64,000 nt of DNA from Microbacterium nanhaiense (GTDB lineage: Bacteria; Actinomycetota; Actinomycetes; Actinomycetales; Microbacteriaceae). The stretch spans positions 310,001 to 374,000 of the forward strand of contig NZ_BMMQ01000001.1 in NCBI RefSeq assembly GCF_014646015.1, in the 5' to 3' direction. A model generated the notes under the pieces. The model made no database searches. It was not told the origin of the DNA and saw only the letters and a list, made by a program, of their open reading frames with translations. A program made the translations under genes and the position numbers. Numbering within the stretch: position 1 is the first letter of the stretch; each line of letters opens with the position of its first letter. Shown here one piece after another: positions 10,344 to 18,414 of the stretch.

Positions 10344-11234
10344 TCAGCTGCCCTCGGCGCGCCCGAGGCGCCAGTAGCCCATAAACGAGACAGCGCGGCG
10401 GTCGATGCCGACGTCCTTCACGAGGTGGCGGCGGAGCGACTTCACGGCGCTCGCCTCGCCCGCGATCCAGGCGTAGAGCGGCGCGGATTTGAGGGCGGCG
10501 CCGCCCTTGGCCGTGCGGGGGACCTCCCAGAGGATCCCCGAATCGATGTCGACCTCTTCGACATCGGATCCGCGCCCGTTCGGGCAGAGTGCTCCTGCGT
10601 GCTCGCGCACCGCGCTTTCGAGGTGCTCGTGCCGCGCCCGCGACCCTCGCCCGGCGGCGTGGATCCGGAAGCCCGGGTGCTCCGGAAGGTACGCGACATC
10701 TTCCTCGTGCGGAACCTCGAGGACGACGACGCCCGTCGCCTCGCGGGGGAGTTGTTCGAGGATCACGGCGATCGCGGGTGCGGCCGTCTCGTCGCCGACG
10801 AGCAGGTACTCGTCCGTCTGGGCGGGAGGGACGAAGTCGATGCCGAAGCTGACGCCCGTCGAGTGGATGCTCGGCGCGACGAGGAGGATCTCGTCGCCCA
10901 CCGATGCCGATTCGATCCACACCGACGCGGGGCCATCGGGCTCGTGCGCGACCATGTCGATGTCGACCTCTCCCGGTCGCACCGCGCGCGTCGTGTAGGT
11001 GCGGAACGGCGGTCGGGCGTCTTCGGGAAGCGCACGCCATTCGGTGTACCAGTCGTCGCCCGTCGGCATCGCATCGAGCGAGACCGTCGGCGTGGGGAAG
11101 ACGACCTTGATGCGCTGATCAAAGCCCGGATCACCGTACTCGTGGATGTCGTCGCCCGTCACCGTGAAACGGCGGAAGCTCGGGGTGAGGTCCGTGATGC
11201 GGGTCACGCGGGCGCGGAAAATACGGGTCGTCAT
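10344..11234 (-). CDS. Siderophore-interacting protein (FAD/NAD(P)H ferric-siderophore reductase)
   Basis: 296 residues of the SIP/ViuB family, which reduce the ferric-siderophore in the cytosol to release iron. The flavin-binding segment PPFRTYTTRAV and the following DIDMVAHEPDGPASVWIESASVGDE are typical, as is the C-terminal PLYAWIAGEASAVKSLRRHLVKDVGIDRRAVSFMGYWRLG-type reductase end. The ATG at 11234 overlaps the stop of the upstream ATPase gene (ATGA), so it is the last gene of the iron uptake operon. Confidence 0.92.
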   Translation of the reverse strand: MTTRIFRARVTRITDLTPSFRRFTVTGDDIHEYGDPGFDQRIKVVFPTPTVSLDAMPTGDDWYTEWRALPEDARPPFRTYTTRAVRPGEVDIDMVAHEPDGPASVWIESASVGDEILLVAPSIHSTGVSFGIDFVPPAQTDEYLLVGDETAAPAIAVILEQLPREATGVVVLEVPHEEDVAYLPEHPGFRIHAAGRGSRARHEHLESAVREHAGALCPNGRGSDVEEVDIDSGILWEVPRTAKGGAALKSAPLYAWIAGEASAVKSLRRHLVKDVGIDRRAVSFMGYWRLGRAEGS

Positions 11235-12061
11235 GCGAGGGCTCCAATACGGGGGGCGCGTGACCGGTCGTGGTGGCGCCCACGGGGCACGACCAACGGG
11301 GTCTGCGAAACGGGGTCGACGATGACTTCGGCGTCGAGGCCGAACACGTCGTCGATGAGCGTCGGCGTGACGACGTCCTGCGGGGCGCCGCTCGCAATGA
11401 GGGAACCGGCGCGCATCGCGAAGAGATGATCGGCGTAGCGGGCGGCGAGGTTGATGTCGTGCAGCACCACCGCGATCGTCGTGCCGCGCGAGCGGTTGAG
11501 ATCGGTGAGCAGGTCGAGCACCTCGACCTGATGCGCGAGATCGAGGAACGTCGTCGGTTCGTCCAGCAGGAGCACGTCGGTGTTCTGTGCGAGCGCCATC
11601 GCGATCCAGACGCGCTGCCGCTGGCCGCCGGAGAGTTCGTCGACGCTCCGGTCCGCGAGCTCGGCCACCCCGGTGGCGGCGAGCGCGTCGGCCACGGCCT
11701 CGTCGTCGGCGGCGGTCCAGGCACGGAACATCTTCTGGTGGGGGTGCCTGCCGCGCCCGACGAGGTCGGCGACGGCGATACCCTCGGGCGCGATCGGCTG
11801 CTGCGGGAGCAGGCCGAGCGTCGTCGCGAGCTTCTTCGTCGGGATCCGGTCGATCGCCGATCCGTCGAGCAGCACCGCCCCGCCCGTGGGCTTCACGAGC
11901 CTCGACAGCGTCTTCAGCAGCGTCGACTTCCCGCACGCGTTCGCGCCGACGATGACGCTGATCTTGCCGGGCGGCAGCTCGAGATCGACCCCGTCGACGA
12001 TCGTGCGGGATCCGTAGCCGGCGGACAGCGTCTGCGCTGAAAGAGAGTGCGTGATCGTCAT
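11231..12061 (-). CDS. Iron-siderophore ABC transporter ATP-binding protein
   Basis: 276 residues of the FepC/FecE class. Walker A is GANACGKST (a normal variant in this class), the ABC signature is LSGGQRQR and Walker B is VLLLDEPTTFLD. It energises import of the ferric-siderophore through the two permeases encoded just upstream. Start and stop overlap both neighbours by 4 bases (ATGA), showing tight coupling. Confidence 0.95.
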   Translation of the reverse strand: MTITHSLSAQTLSAGYGSRTIVDGVDLELPPGKISVIVGANACGKSTLLKTLSRLVKPTGGAVLLDGSAIDRIPTKKLATTLGLLPQQPIAPEGIAVADLVGRGRHPHQKMFRAWTAADDEAVADALAATGVAELADRSVDELSGGQRQRVWIAMALAQNTDVLLLDEPTTFLDLAHQVEVLDLLTDLNRSRGTTIAVVLHDINLAARYADHLFAMRAGSLIASGAPQDVVTPTLIDDVFGLDAEVIVDPVSQTPLVVPRGRHHDRSRAPRIGALA

Positions 12062-13113
12062 GAGGAACCTCCGTTGCGGCTCATTCGGATGAGCAGGAAG
12101 AGCAGATAGGGGGCACCGACGATGCCGGTGATCACCCCGACGGGGAACGCCGTGTCGAAGGCGAACTGGCCGATGAGGTCGGCGGCGAGCACGAGGCACG
12201 CGCCGACGAGACCGGCCGGGATGATCGCCGGTGCTCCGGGGCCGACGATGCGCGTGGCGATGGGCCCCGAGAGGAGCGCCACGAAGGCGATCGGGCCGGT
12301 GCTCGCCGTCGCGACGCACGCGAGCGCGACGGCGGCGACAATGAGGACGACGCGGGTGGCGCCGACCCGGACGCCGAGCGCCGTGGCCGATGCCTCACCG
12401 AGTTCGAGCGCTCGAAGCGCGCGCGACACGGCGACGATGATCGGCACGAGCACGACGACTCCGACGATGAGTGGCCAGAGACCGTCGGGTTGCACGCCGT
12501 TCAGGCTGCCGGTGAGCCAGCGCATCGCGACTGAGACGTCCCACTCCGAGGCACGCTGCACGAGGAACTGCACGACGGCGTTGAGCATGGCGCCGATGCC
12601 GATGCCGATGAGGATCAGGCGGCCGCCGGTTGACTCGCCGCCGCGCGCCGCGAGATAGATCGCGAGCGCGGTGGCTATGCCGACGAGCAGGGCGAGGGCC
12701 GTCGTCGCGCCCGCCGACCAGTGCAACACCACGAGGGAGAACACGGCCGCCGCCGAGGCGCCCGAGGTGATGCCAATGACATCGGGGCTCGCGAGCGGAT
12801 TGCGCAGCATCGTCTGGAAGGTGGATCCCGCAACGCCGAAGGCGATACCGGCGAGCACGCCCGCGATGAGCCGCGGAATCCGCAGGGTGCCGACCGTGAA
12901 CGAGGCACCCGGCACGTCCTGGCCGACGATGACCCCCCAGACCTGGGCCGGTGTGTAGAAGGTGTTGCCGAACATGAGCATCGCGGCGGCGAGCACGATG
13001 AGGAGCGCGGCGAGGACGAGCGAGGCGATCGCACGGCGACGCGCGCGGCGGACCCGGCCGGCGCGGATCGCGACGACGGGCGAGGTGGCGGCGGGAGTCG
13101 TGACGGCGGTCAT
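12058..13113 (-). CDS. Iron-siderophore ABC transporter permease (FecCD family)
   Basis: 351 residues, about nine or ten membrane segments after a basic N-terminus with a TTPAATSPV linker. The FecCD signature is clear: RIPRLIAGVLAGIAFGVAGSTFQTMLRNPLASPDVIGITSGAS, and GPIAFVALLSGPIATRI near the C-terminus. With the next permease it forms the heterodimeric channel. The stop overlaps the ATPase start and the ATG at 13113 overlaps the stop of the other permease. Confidence 0.95.
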   Translation of the reverse strand: MTAVTTPAATSPVVAIRAGRVRRARRRAIASLVLAALLIVLAAAMLMFGNTFYTPAQVWGVIVGQDVPGASFTVGTLRIPRLIAGVLAGIAFGVAGSTFQTMLRNPLASPDVIGITSGASAAAVFSLVVLHWSAGATTALALLVGIATALAIYLAARGGESTGGRLILIGIGIGAMLNAVVQFLVQRASEWDVSVAMRWLTGSLNGVQPDGLWPLIVGVVVLVPIIVAVSRALRALELGEASATALGVRVGATRVVLIVAAVALACVATASTGPIAFVALLSGPIATRIVGPGAPAIIPAGLVGACLVLAADLIGQFAFDTAFPVGVITGIVGAPYLLFLLIRMSRNGGSS

Positions 13114-14144
13114 AGTGCCCTCATTCGAGTGCGCCGGGCGATCGCGACGAGCACGGGTGCGCCGAGGAATGCGGTGACGATGCCGGCCTCGACCTCGCCG
13201 GGAGAGCCGATGAGGCGGCCGATCGTGTCGGCGACACAGAGCAGGGCGGCGCCTCCGAGCGCGGATAACGGCAGGATCGCCCGCTGGTCGGGACCGACGA
13301 CGAGGCGGACGGCGTGCGGCACCATGAGGCCGACGAACGCGATCGGTCCCGCGACGGCCGTGACGGACGCGCACAGGATCACCCCGGCGGCCGCGGCGAT
13401 CGCGCGCGTCGTCCCGACCTTCACACCGAGGCCGCGGGCGACCTCGTCGCCGAGGGCCAGCGCGTTCATTCCTCCCGCGAGCGCGAAGACCGCGATCGCG
13501 GCGACGAGCAGGAGCGGCGCGACGGCGCCGATCGATCCCCAGGTCGCCCCGCCCGTGCCGCCGACCTGCCAGAAGCGGAAGTCGTTCATCGCGGCGGCGC
13601 GGGGGAGCATCACGGCGCTCACGAGCGACGAGAGCGCCGCGCTCATGGCCGCGCCGGCGAGGGCGAGCTTGATGGGCGTCGCGCCGCCCGCTCCGAGCGA
13701 TCCGACGACGTAGACGACCACGGCCGCGAGCGCACCGCCCGCGAGCGCGAGCCCGAGATAGGAATACACCGAGGTGATGCCGAAGAAGGCGATGCCACAG
13801 ACGACGAAGAGCGATGCGCCCGTGTTCACCCCGAGGATCCCGGGATCCGCGATCGGGTTGCGGGTGACGGCCTGCATGACGCCGCCCGAGAGCGCGAGCG
13901 CCGCGCCGGCGACGATCGCAAGCACCGTGCGGGGGATCCGCTCGGTCACGGCGATCGCGCCGATCCGCTCGGCGCCGTCACCGGTGACGAACGCCCGCAA
14001 GCCCTCGAAGACCTCGCCGAGCGACACCGAACGCGAGCCGAAGGCGAGCGAGAACACGATCGCCGCGACGACGACGACAACGCCGACCGCCGTTCCCCAC
14101 GCGGTGCGTGAGGAACGGCGAACGGGCGACGAGACGAGTGTCAC
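13110..14144 (-). CDS. Iron-siderophore ABC transporter permease (FecCD family), second subunit
   Basis: 344 residues starting with GTG (MTLVSSPVRR). The GTG overlaps the stop of the binding-protein gene, which decides this start. The protein carries the FecCD pattern: RIPRTVLAIVAGAALALSGGVMQAVTRNPIADPGILGVNTGAS, and GPIAFVGLMVPHAVRLVVGPDQR. It pairs with the permease encoded downstream to pass the ferric-siderophore through the membrane. Confidence 0.94.
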   Translation of the reverse strand: MTLVSSPVRRSSRTAWGTAVGVVVVVAAIVFSLAFGSRSVSLGEVFEGLRAFVTGDGAERIGAIAVTERIPRTVLAIVAGAALALSGGVMQAVTRNPIADPGILGVNTGASLFVVCGIAFFGITSVYSYLGLALAGGALAAVVVYVVGSLGAGGATPIKLALAGAAMSAALSSLVSAVMLPRAAAMNDFRFWQVGGTGGATWGSIGAVAPLLLVAAIAVFALAGGMNALALGDEVARGLGVKVGTTRAIAAAAGVILCASVTAVAGPIAFVGLMVPHAVRLVVGPDQRAILPLSALGGAALLCVADTIGRLIGSPGEVEAGIVTAFLGAPVLVAIARRTRMRAL

Positions 14145-15175
14145 TCTGCGAGCGAGGCCGCGTCGTCGAGCATGCCGACGTAGGTGTCGAGCATCCACGG
14201 GATCGACAGCGCCGTCGGCGTGACGGATCCGCTGAGCGCGTCGCCGGATCCCATCGTCACGATCGCGCCGTTCTTGACGGCGTCCAGCGTTCCCCACAGC
14301 GGGTCGGACTGGAAGGCCTTGACCAGGTCCTCGTCGCCGTACATGACGAACACGTCGACGTCGGCAAGAACGTCGGCGTTCTCGGCGGCGATGTCTGCGT
14401 AGAACGCGCCGCTATCCGAGGTGTCCACCGCGAGCTGCGGCCAGTCGAAGCCGAGGTCGCCGAGGAATGCGGTGCGCGAGTCGCCGGTCGCGTAGATCGA
14501 GATCGTGGAGAGGTCGGCGGGGTTCACGTAGAAGAACGCCGCCTTCTTGCCCTCGAAGCTCGTGATGTCGGCCGTTGCGTCGGCGATCTGCGCGTCGAGA
14601 TCTGCCACGAGGGCCTCGCCCTCCGCCTTCTTCCCCAGCGCCTCGGCGTCGAGCTTGATCGCGTCGCGCCACGGCGTGTACCAGGGGATGTCGGGGTAGG
14701 CGACGGTCGGTGCGATCTTGCTGAGCGTCGCGTAGTCGTCCTCGGTGAGGCCCGAGTACGCCGCGAGGATCACGTCGGGAGCGGTGTCGGCGATCGCCTC
14801 GAAGTCGACGCCGTCGGTCGTGTCGAAGATGACCGGCTTCTCGGCACCGAGCTCGTCGTATGCGTCGAGCGTCCAGTCGTACAGGCCGAGACCGTCGTCA
14901 CCGGTCATCGACCAGGTCTGGTCATCGGCGCCCACGGGCGCGATGCCGAGGGCCAGCGCCACATCCTGGTTGCCCCAGCCCACGGAGGCCACGCGCTCGG
15001 CGCCGGCGGGGATCGTGGTCGTGCCGAGCGCGTGCTCGACCGTGATGTCCTCGGAGGGGGCCGCCGACTCCGCGGGGGTCTGCGAGCCCGCGGGAGCTGC
15101 TTCGCTGCCACAGGACGCGAGGAGAAGAGCGGTGCCGGCGAGGGCCAGGGTTGCGAGGATCGGGCGCGCGGACAT
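14141..15175 (-). CDS. Iron-siderophore substrate-binding lipoprotein
   Basis: 344 residues of the FepB/FhuD type (periplasmic-binding class III). A signal peptide ends in the lipobox LLASC, with the lipidated Cys at 22. The mature part shows IPAGAERVASVGWGNQDVALALGIAPVGAD and ETLEDDYATLSKIAPTV-like segments, typical of siderophore receptors. It captures the ferric-siderophore at the cell surface and hands it to the two permeases. It is the first gene of the operon and lies directly behind an IdeR-like iron box, so it should be turned off in iron-replete cells. Confidence 0.94.
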   Translation of the reverse strand: MSARPILATLALAGTALLLASCGSEAAPAGSQTPAESAAPSEDITVEHALGTTTIPAGAERVASVGWGNQDVALALGIAPVGADDQTWSMTGDDGLGLYDWTLDAYDELGAEKPVIFDTTDGVDFEAIADTAPDVILAAYSGLTEDDYATLSKIAPTVAYPDIPWYTPWRDAIKLDAEALGKKAEGEALVADLDAQIADATADITSFEGKKAAFFYVNPADLSTISIYATGDSRTAFLGDLGFDWPQLAVDTSDSGAFYADIAAENADVLADVDVFVMYGDEDLVKAFQSDPLWGTLDAVKNGAIVTMGSGDALSGSVTPTALSIPWMLDTYVGMLDDAASLAE

Positions 15176-15215
15176 GGGGGCCTTTCGTAGGGGGAGGCGC
15201 TCCGAGAGGAGCTCG

Positions 15216-15232
15216 TAGGCAAGCCTTGCCTA
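15216..15232. promoter_or_regulatory. IdeR/DtxR-type iron box upstream of the siderophore operon
   Basis: The 17 bases taggcaagccttgccta form a perfect palindrome, followed on the right by AC. This fits the actinobacterial DtxR/IdeR consensus (TTAGGTTAGSCTAACCTAA) in spacing and outer bases. It lies 40 bases upstream of the binding-protein ATG, where bound Fe-IdeR would block the promoter. Confidence 0.85.
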
Positions 15233-15234
15233 AC

Positions 15235-15434
15235 TTTATCGAAATCGCAAACGCGCCGCGCCGTGTTCACGTTCGCCTTCCAGGTGGGAATCTGGCAGAA
15301 TAGACAGCTGGAACGCGTGCTCGACCCTCTATCCAGCACGTCGATCCGACTTCATATAGAGCTTCCGCCTGCGTGCATGACCCCACGCGCCGCGCGAACA
15401 GGTTCATTCACTTTCGTCATCCACTAGGAGAATC
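15235..15434. other. Intergenic region between the siderophore operon and rpsP
   Basis: No gene is visible here. Reading rightward, a possible -10 element TAGACA at 15301-15306 with TTCCAG about 17 bases upstream could serve rpsP and would leave a leader of about 120 bases. The ribosome site taggag is at 15425-15430. I see no riboswitch fold that I can support. Confidence 0.4.
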
Positions 15435-15851
15435 GTGGCTGTCAAGATCCGTCTGAAGCGCCTGGGTAAGATCCGCGCGCCCTACTACCGCATCGTCGTT
15501 GCCGACTCGCGCACCAAGCGCGACGGTCGTGTCATCGAAGAGATCGGCAAGTACCACCCCACCGAGGAGCCCTCGTTCATCGAGGTCGACTCCGAGCGTG
15601 CCCAGTACTGGCTCTCCGTCGGCGCCCAGCCGACCGAGCAGGTCACCGCGATCCTCAAGATCACGGGCGACTGGGGCAAGTTCAAGGGCGACAAGGACGC
15701 CAAGAGCACCCTTAAGGTCGCCGAGGAGAAGTCCTCGTACGTCGCCGACGCCTCGAAGAAGTCGGTCGTGAAGCCGGCCGCTCCGAAGAAGGCCGAGGAG
15801 CCTGCGGAGGCTCCCGCCGAGGACGCTGCGGCTGACGCCGCCGCGGAGTAA
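15435..15851 (+). CDS. rpsP: 30S ribosomal protein bS16
   Basis: 138 residues. Starts with GTG behind TAGGAG; the mature sequence [22 protein letters not shown] is diagnostic of bS16, a primary binder of the 5' domain of 16S rRNA. The core ends near residue 90; the rest is a Lys/Ala/Glu-rich tail ([22 protein letters not shown]) that is common in actinobacterial bS16 and probably disordered. First gene of a cluster with khpA and rimM. Confidence 0.97.
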   Translation: MAVKIRLKRLGKIRAPYYRIVVADSRTKRDGRVIEEIGKYHPTEEPSFIEVDSERAQYWLSVGAQPTEQVTAILKITGDWGKFKGDKDAKSTLKVAEEKSSYVADASKKSVVKPAAPKKAEEPAEAPAEDAAADAAAE

Positions 15852-15858
15852 GCGCATC

Positions 15859-16089
15859 GTGCTCGCCGCCGCGCTCGAACACCTCGTCAAGGGCATCGTC
15901 GATCATCCCGACGACGTCCGTATCGACGAAACCGCCTCGTCACGAGGAGACGTGCTGGAAGTGCACGTCGCCTCGGATGACCGTGGTCGTGTGATCGGGC
16001 GCGGTGGCCGCACCGCGAAGTCGCTGCGCACCGTCGTCAAGGCTCTTGCCGCCGACCGACGCGTTCGCGTCGACGTGGCCGACGACTGA
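15859..16089 (+). CDS. khpA: KH-domain RNA-binding protein KhpA
   Basis: 76 residues, GTG start, 7 bases after rpsP. A single KH fold with the RNA-binding GxxG loop in RVIGRGGRTAKSLRTVV (about residues 44-60). KhpA proteins bind RNA, often together with KhpB/Jag, and affect cell-wall growth in other Gram-positives. It lies in the conserved rpsP-khpA-rimM order. Its TGA shares a base with the rimM ATG. Confidence 0.93.
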   Translation: MLAAALEHLVKGIVDHPDDVRIDETASSRGDVLEVHVASDDRGRVIGRGGRTAKSLRTVVKALAADRRVRVDVADD

Positions 16090-16643
16090 TGGCCGCGCAG
16101 AGCCCCAAGAACCAGCTCCGCGTCGGACGTGTGCTCAAGGCGCACGGCCTCAAGGGCGCGTTGAAGCTCGAGCTGTACACCGACGACCCGGGTGGGCGTT
16201 TCGTCCCGGGTGCGTCGTTCACGCTGCAGGTGCCGGAGCACTCGCGCTGGCACCGCAAGACCGTCACGGTGCGTGAGTTCCGCTGGATGAACGCCAGCCC
16301 CGTTATTTTCTTCGAGGGCGTCGACGACCGCAATGAGGCGGAGACACTCGTCAAGGCGATCCTCTGGGTGGATCAGGACGATTCCTCGCCGGACGAGCCG
16401 GACGCCTGGTACGACCACCAGCTGATCGGCCTCGACGCCGTGCGCGGCGACGAAGTGCTTGGCCGCATCGCGCGCGTCGATCACCTTCCCTCGCAGGACC
16501 TCCTGATCGTCGCGGTCGGCGACAACGAGGTCATGGTGCCGTTCGTGTCGGCGATCGTTCCCGAGGTCGATCTCGAGGGCGGCCGCGTCGTCATGACGCC
16601 TCCGCCCGGGCTCTTCGAGGAGCTTCCGGGCGACGCCGAGTAG
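16089..16643 (+). CDS. rimM: 16S rRNA processing protein RimM
   Basis: 184 residues. The N-terminal domain starts RVGRVLKAHGLKGALKLELYTDDPGGRF, and the C-terminal PRC-barrel includes WYDHQLIGLDAVRGDEVLGRIARVDHLPSQDLL and MVPFVSAIVPEVDLEGGRVVMTPPPGL. RimM helps mature the 30S head and binds ribosomal protein uS19. It is coupled to khpA by a TGATG overlap. The usual next gene, trmD, is not here; an lnt gene follows instead. Confidence 0.95.
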   Translation: MAAQSPKNQLRVGRVLKAHGLKGALKLELYTDDPGGRFVPGASFTLQVPEHSRWHRKTVTVREFRWMNASPVIFFEGVDDRNEAETLVKAILWVDQDDSSPDEPDAWYDHQLIGLDAVRGDEVLGRIARVDHLPSQDLLIVAVGDNEVMVPFVSAIVPEVDLEGGRVVMTPPPGLFEELPGDAE

Positions 16644-16652
16644 GCTCGCCGG

Positions 16653-18215
16653 GTGACGCGACCTCTCCGTCCCCGCATCGCTCTGCCGCTCTGGCTCGCG
16701 ACCCTGGCATCCATCGCCGGGGGACTCGCCTTCATGGCGTCCTTTCCCGCGCCGGGCATCTGGCCGCTCGCCTTCGTCGCGATCGCGCTCTCGCTGGTGT
16801 CGCTGATCGGGCGCCGGCCCGGCGGCGCGCTGCTGGTCGGGTCCGCGTTCGGCGCGGCCTTCTATTTCCCGCACATCAGCTGGACGGCCGGCTTCCTCGG
16901 CGACAACGAACTCGCCTGGGTGCCCTGGGCGGCACTTGCGAGCTTCGAGACGCTGCTGATGGGCCTCGGGGCGATCCTCATCTCCCTCGCGTACCGCTGG
17001 ATAGGGCGGATCGTGAGATCGCCGCTGTGGCGGATGGCGGCGACCTCGGTGGCCGTCGCGGGCCTCTGGACAAGCCGCGAGATCGTCCTCGGATCCTGGC
17101 CCTTCGGCGGGTTTCCCTGGGGACGCGTGGGCATGGGGCAGGTGGGGAGCCCTCTCGGACAGTTCGCGTCGTGGGTCGGTGTCGACGGTCTGACCTTCGC
17201 GATCGTCCTCGCGGTCGCGCTGGCCGTCGAGGCGACTCGCCTCATCGTCGGTCGACGGAGGATCCGTCGCTGGTGGACTCTTGCGGCACCCGCGTTCGTG
17301 CTCGCCGTCGTCATCCTCGTTCCGCAGTTCCCGACGCACGCCGTGGGCACGCTCCGTGTCGCCGCCGTGCAAGGCAACGGCCCCACGGCCTACCTCGACG
17401 AACGCGCCCGATACGACGTGCTCGACGCCCAGCTGCAGGCGACCGATGTCGCGCTCGATGCCGGCGCCGACCTGATCGCCTGGCCCGAGGGGAGCGTCGG
17501 TCTCGACCCGCGCCGCGACGACAAGGCCGCGGGCGTCCTCACCGCCGTCGCGCAGGTCACGGGGGCGCCGATCCTTCTCAACGCCGCGGCGGACGTGGGC
17601 GATGACACCTACAACATGTCGATGCTCTGGACGGAGAACGGCGTCGAGCAGACGCATTCCAAGCGCAACCCGGTGCCGTTCGGCGAGTACGTGCCCGTTC
17701 GTCACGTGTTCGAGAAGATCGTGCCCTCGCTGATCGGCATGATCGGCCGCGAGTACACGCCGGGAACGGATGCGCCGACGATGGAGGTCGGCGGCACCAC
17801 GATCGGTCTCGCGATCTGTTTCGACGTGCTCTACGACTCGCTCGTCCACGAGAGCATCGAGGAGGGCGCCGAGGTCCTCGTGTTCCAGACAAACAACGCC
17901 GACTTCCGCGGATCCGATGAGAACCTGCAGCAGCTCGAGTTCGCGCGGATGCGCGCGATCGAGACCGGCCGAACGGTGGTCAACGTGTCGACGGTGGGGA
18001 CGAGCGAGGTGATCGCCCCCGACGGCTCGACGCTCGAGCAGGTCGGCGTCGACACCGCAGGCGCGATCGTGCGCGACGTCGAGCTGCGGGAGGGAACGAC
18101 CCCTGCCGTGTGGGCCGCGCCGTGGATCCGGGGGATCCTGCTGGGCGGGCCGCCCGCTGCGCTTGCAATCTTCGGGGTGCTCGCGGTGCGTTTCCGGCGT
18201 AGCCTCGAAGCATGA
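16653..18215 (+). CDS. lnt: Apolipoprotein N-acyltransferase (chromosomal copy)
   Basis: 520 residues, GTG start. About six N-terminal membrane segments (to residue ~230) are followed by a nitrilase-type domain facing outside. The catalytic triad is complete: Glu279 (AWPEGSV), Lys337 (SKRNPVPFGEYVP) and Cys389 (AICFDVLY), matching Glu267-Lys335-Cys387 of E. coli Lnt. A final C-terminal membrane segment is present. The enzyme adds a third acyl chain to the N-terminal Cys of lipoproteins. A second lnt lies on the mobile element at 37.7 kb. Confidence 0.94.
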   Translation: MTRPLRPRIALPLWLATLASIAGGLAFMASFPAPGIWPLAFVAIALSLVSLIGRRPGGALLVGSAFGAAFYFPHISWTAGFLGDNELAWVPWAALASFETLLMGLGAILISLAYRWIGRIVRSPLWRMAATSVAVAGLWTSREIVLGSWPFGGFPWGRVGMGQVGSPLGQFASWVGVDGLTFAIVLAVALAVEATRLIVGRRRIRRWWTLAAPAFVLAVVILVPQFPTHAVGTLRVAAVQGNGPTAYLDERARYDVLDAQLQATDVALDAGADLIAWPEGSVGLDPRRDDKAAGVLTAVAQVTGAPILLNAAADVGDDTYNMSMLWTENGVEQTHSKRNPVPFGEYVPVRHVFEKIVPSLIGMIGREYTPGTDAPTMEVGGTTIGLAICFDVLYDSLVHESIEEGAEVLVFQTNNADFRGSDENLQQLEFARMRAIETGRTVVNVSTVGTSEVIAPDGSTLEQVGVDTAGAIVRDVELREGTTPAVWAAPWIRGILLGGPPAALAIFGVLAVRFRRSLEA

Positions 18216-18397
18216 CCGACAGCTACTGGTACAACCTCCGCACGGGACAGGTCGAGCACGGCACGCAGTCGTCGGTGCTCGATCTGGCCGGTCCCTTCGA
18301 AACGGCCGAGGAGGCCGCACGTGCTCCCGAGATCCTGAAAAAACGTGCCGACGCATGGGAAGAGGACGAGCGCCGCGACGCGGAATGGAAGGACTGA
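18212..18397 (+). CDS. Small conserved actinobacterial protein (61 aa)
   Basis: 61 residues, very acidic and hydrophilic, starting YWYNLRTGQVEHG and containing GPFETAEEAARAPEILKKRADAWEEDE. The ATG overlaps the lnt stop (ATGA). Proteins of this shape occur widely in Micrococcales, sometimes called SPOR-like because of the GPFxTxEEA pattern, but no function is known to me. It is cytosolic by appearance. Confidence 0.75.
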   Translation: MTDSYWYNLRTGQVEHGTQSSVLDLAGPFETAEEAARAPEILKKRADAWEEDERRDAEWKD

Positions 18398-18414
18398 CCC
18401 CTTAGGCTGAGAGC

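Noticed and set aside
13314..14111. Plus-strand frame rich in Arg, Asp and Glu over the second FecCD permease
   Set aside because: Composition typical of an antisense frame across membrane-protein codons; permease overlaps on the minus strand are exact.
15301..15434. Regulatory RNA in the rpsP leader
   Set aside because: The leader is about 120 bases, but I could not draw a convincing conserved fold, so only a possible promoter is noted.
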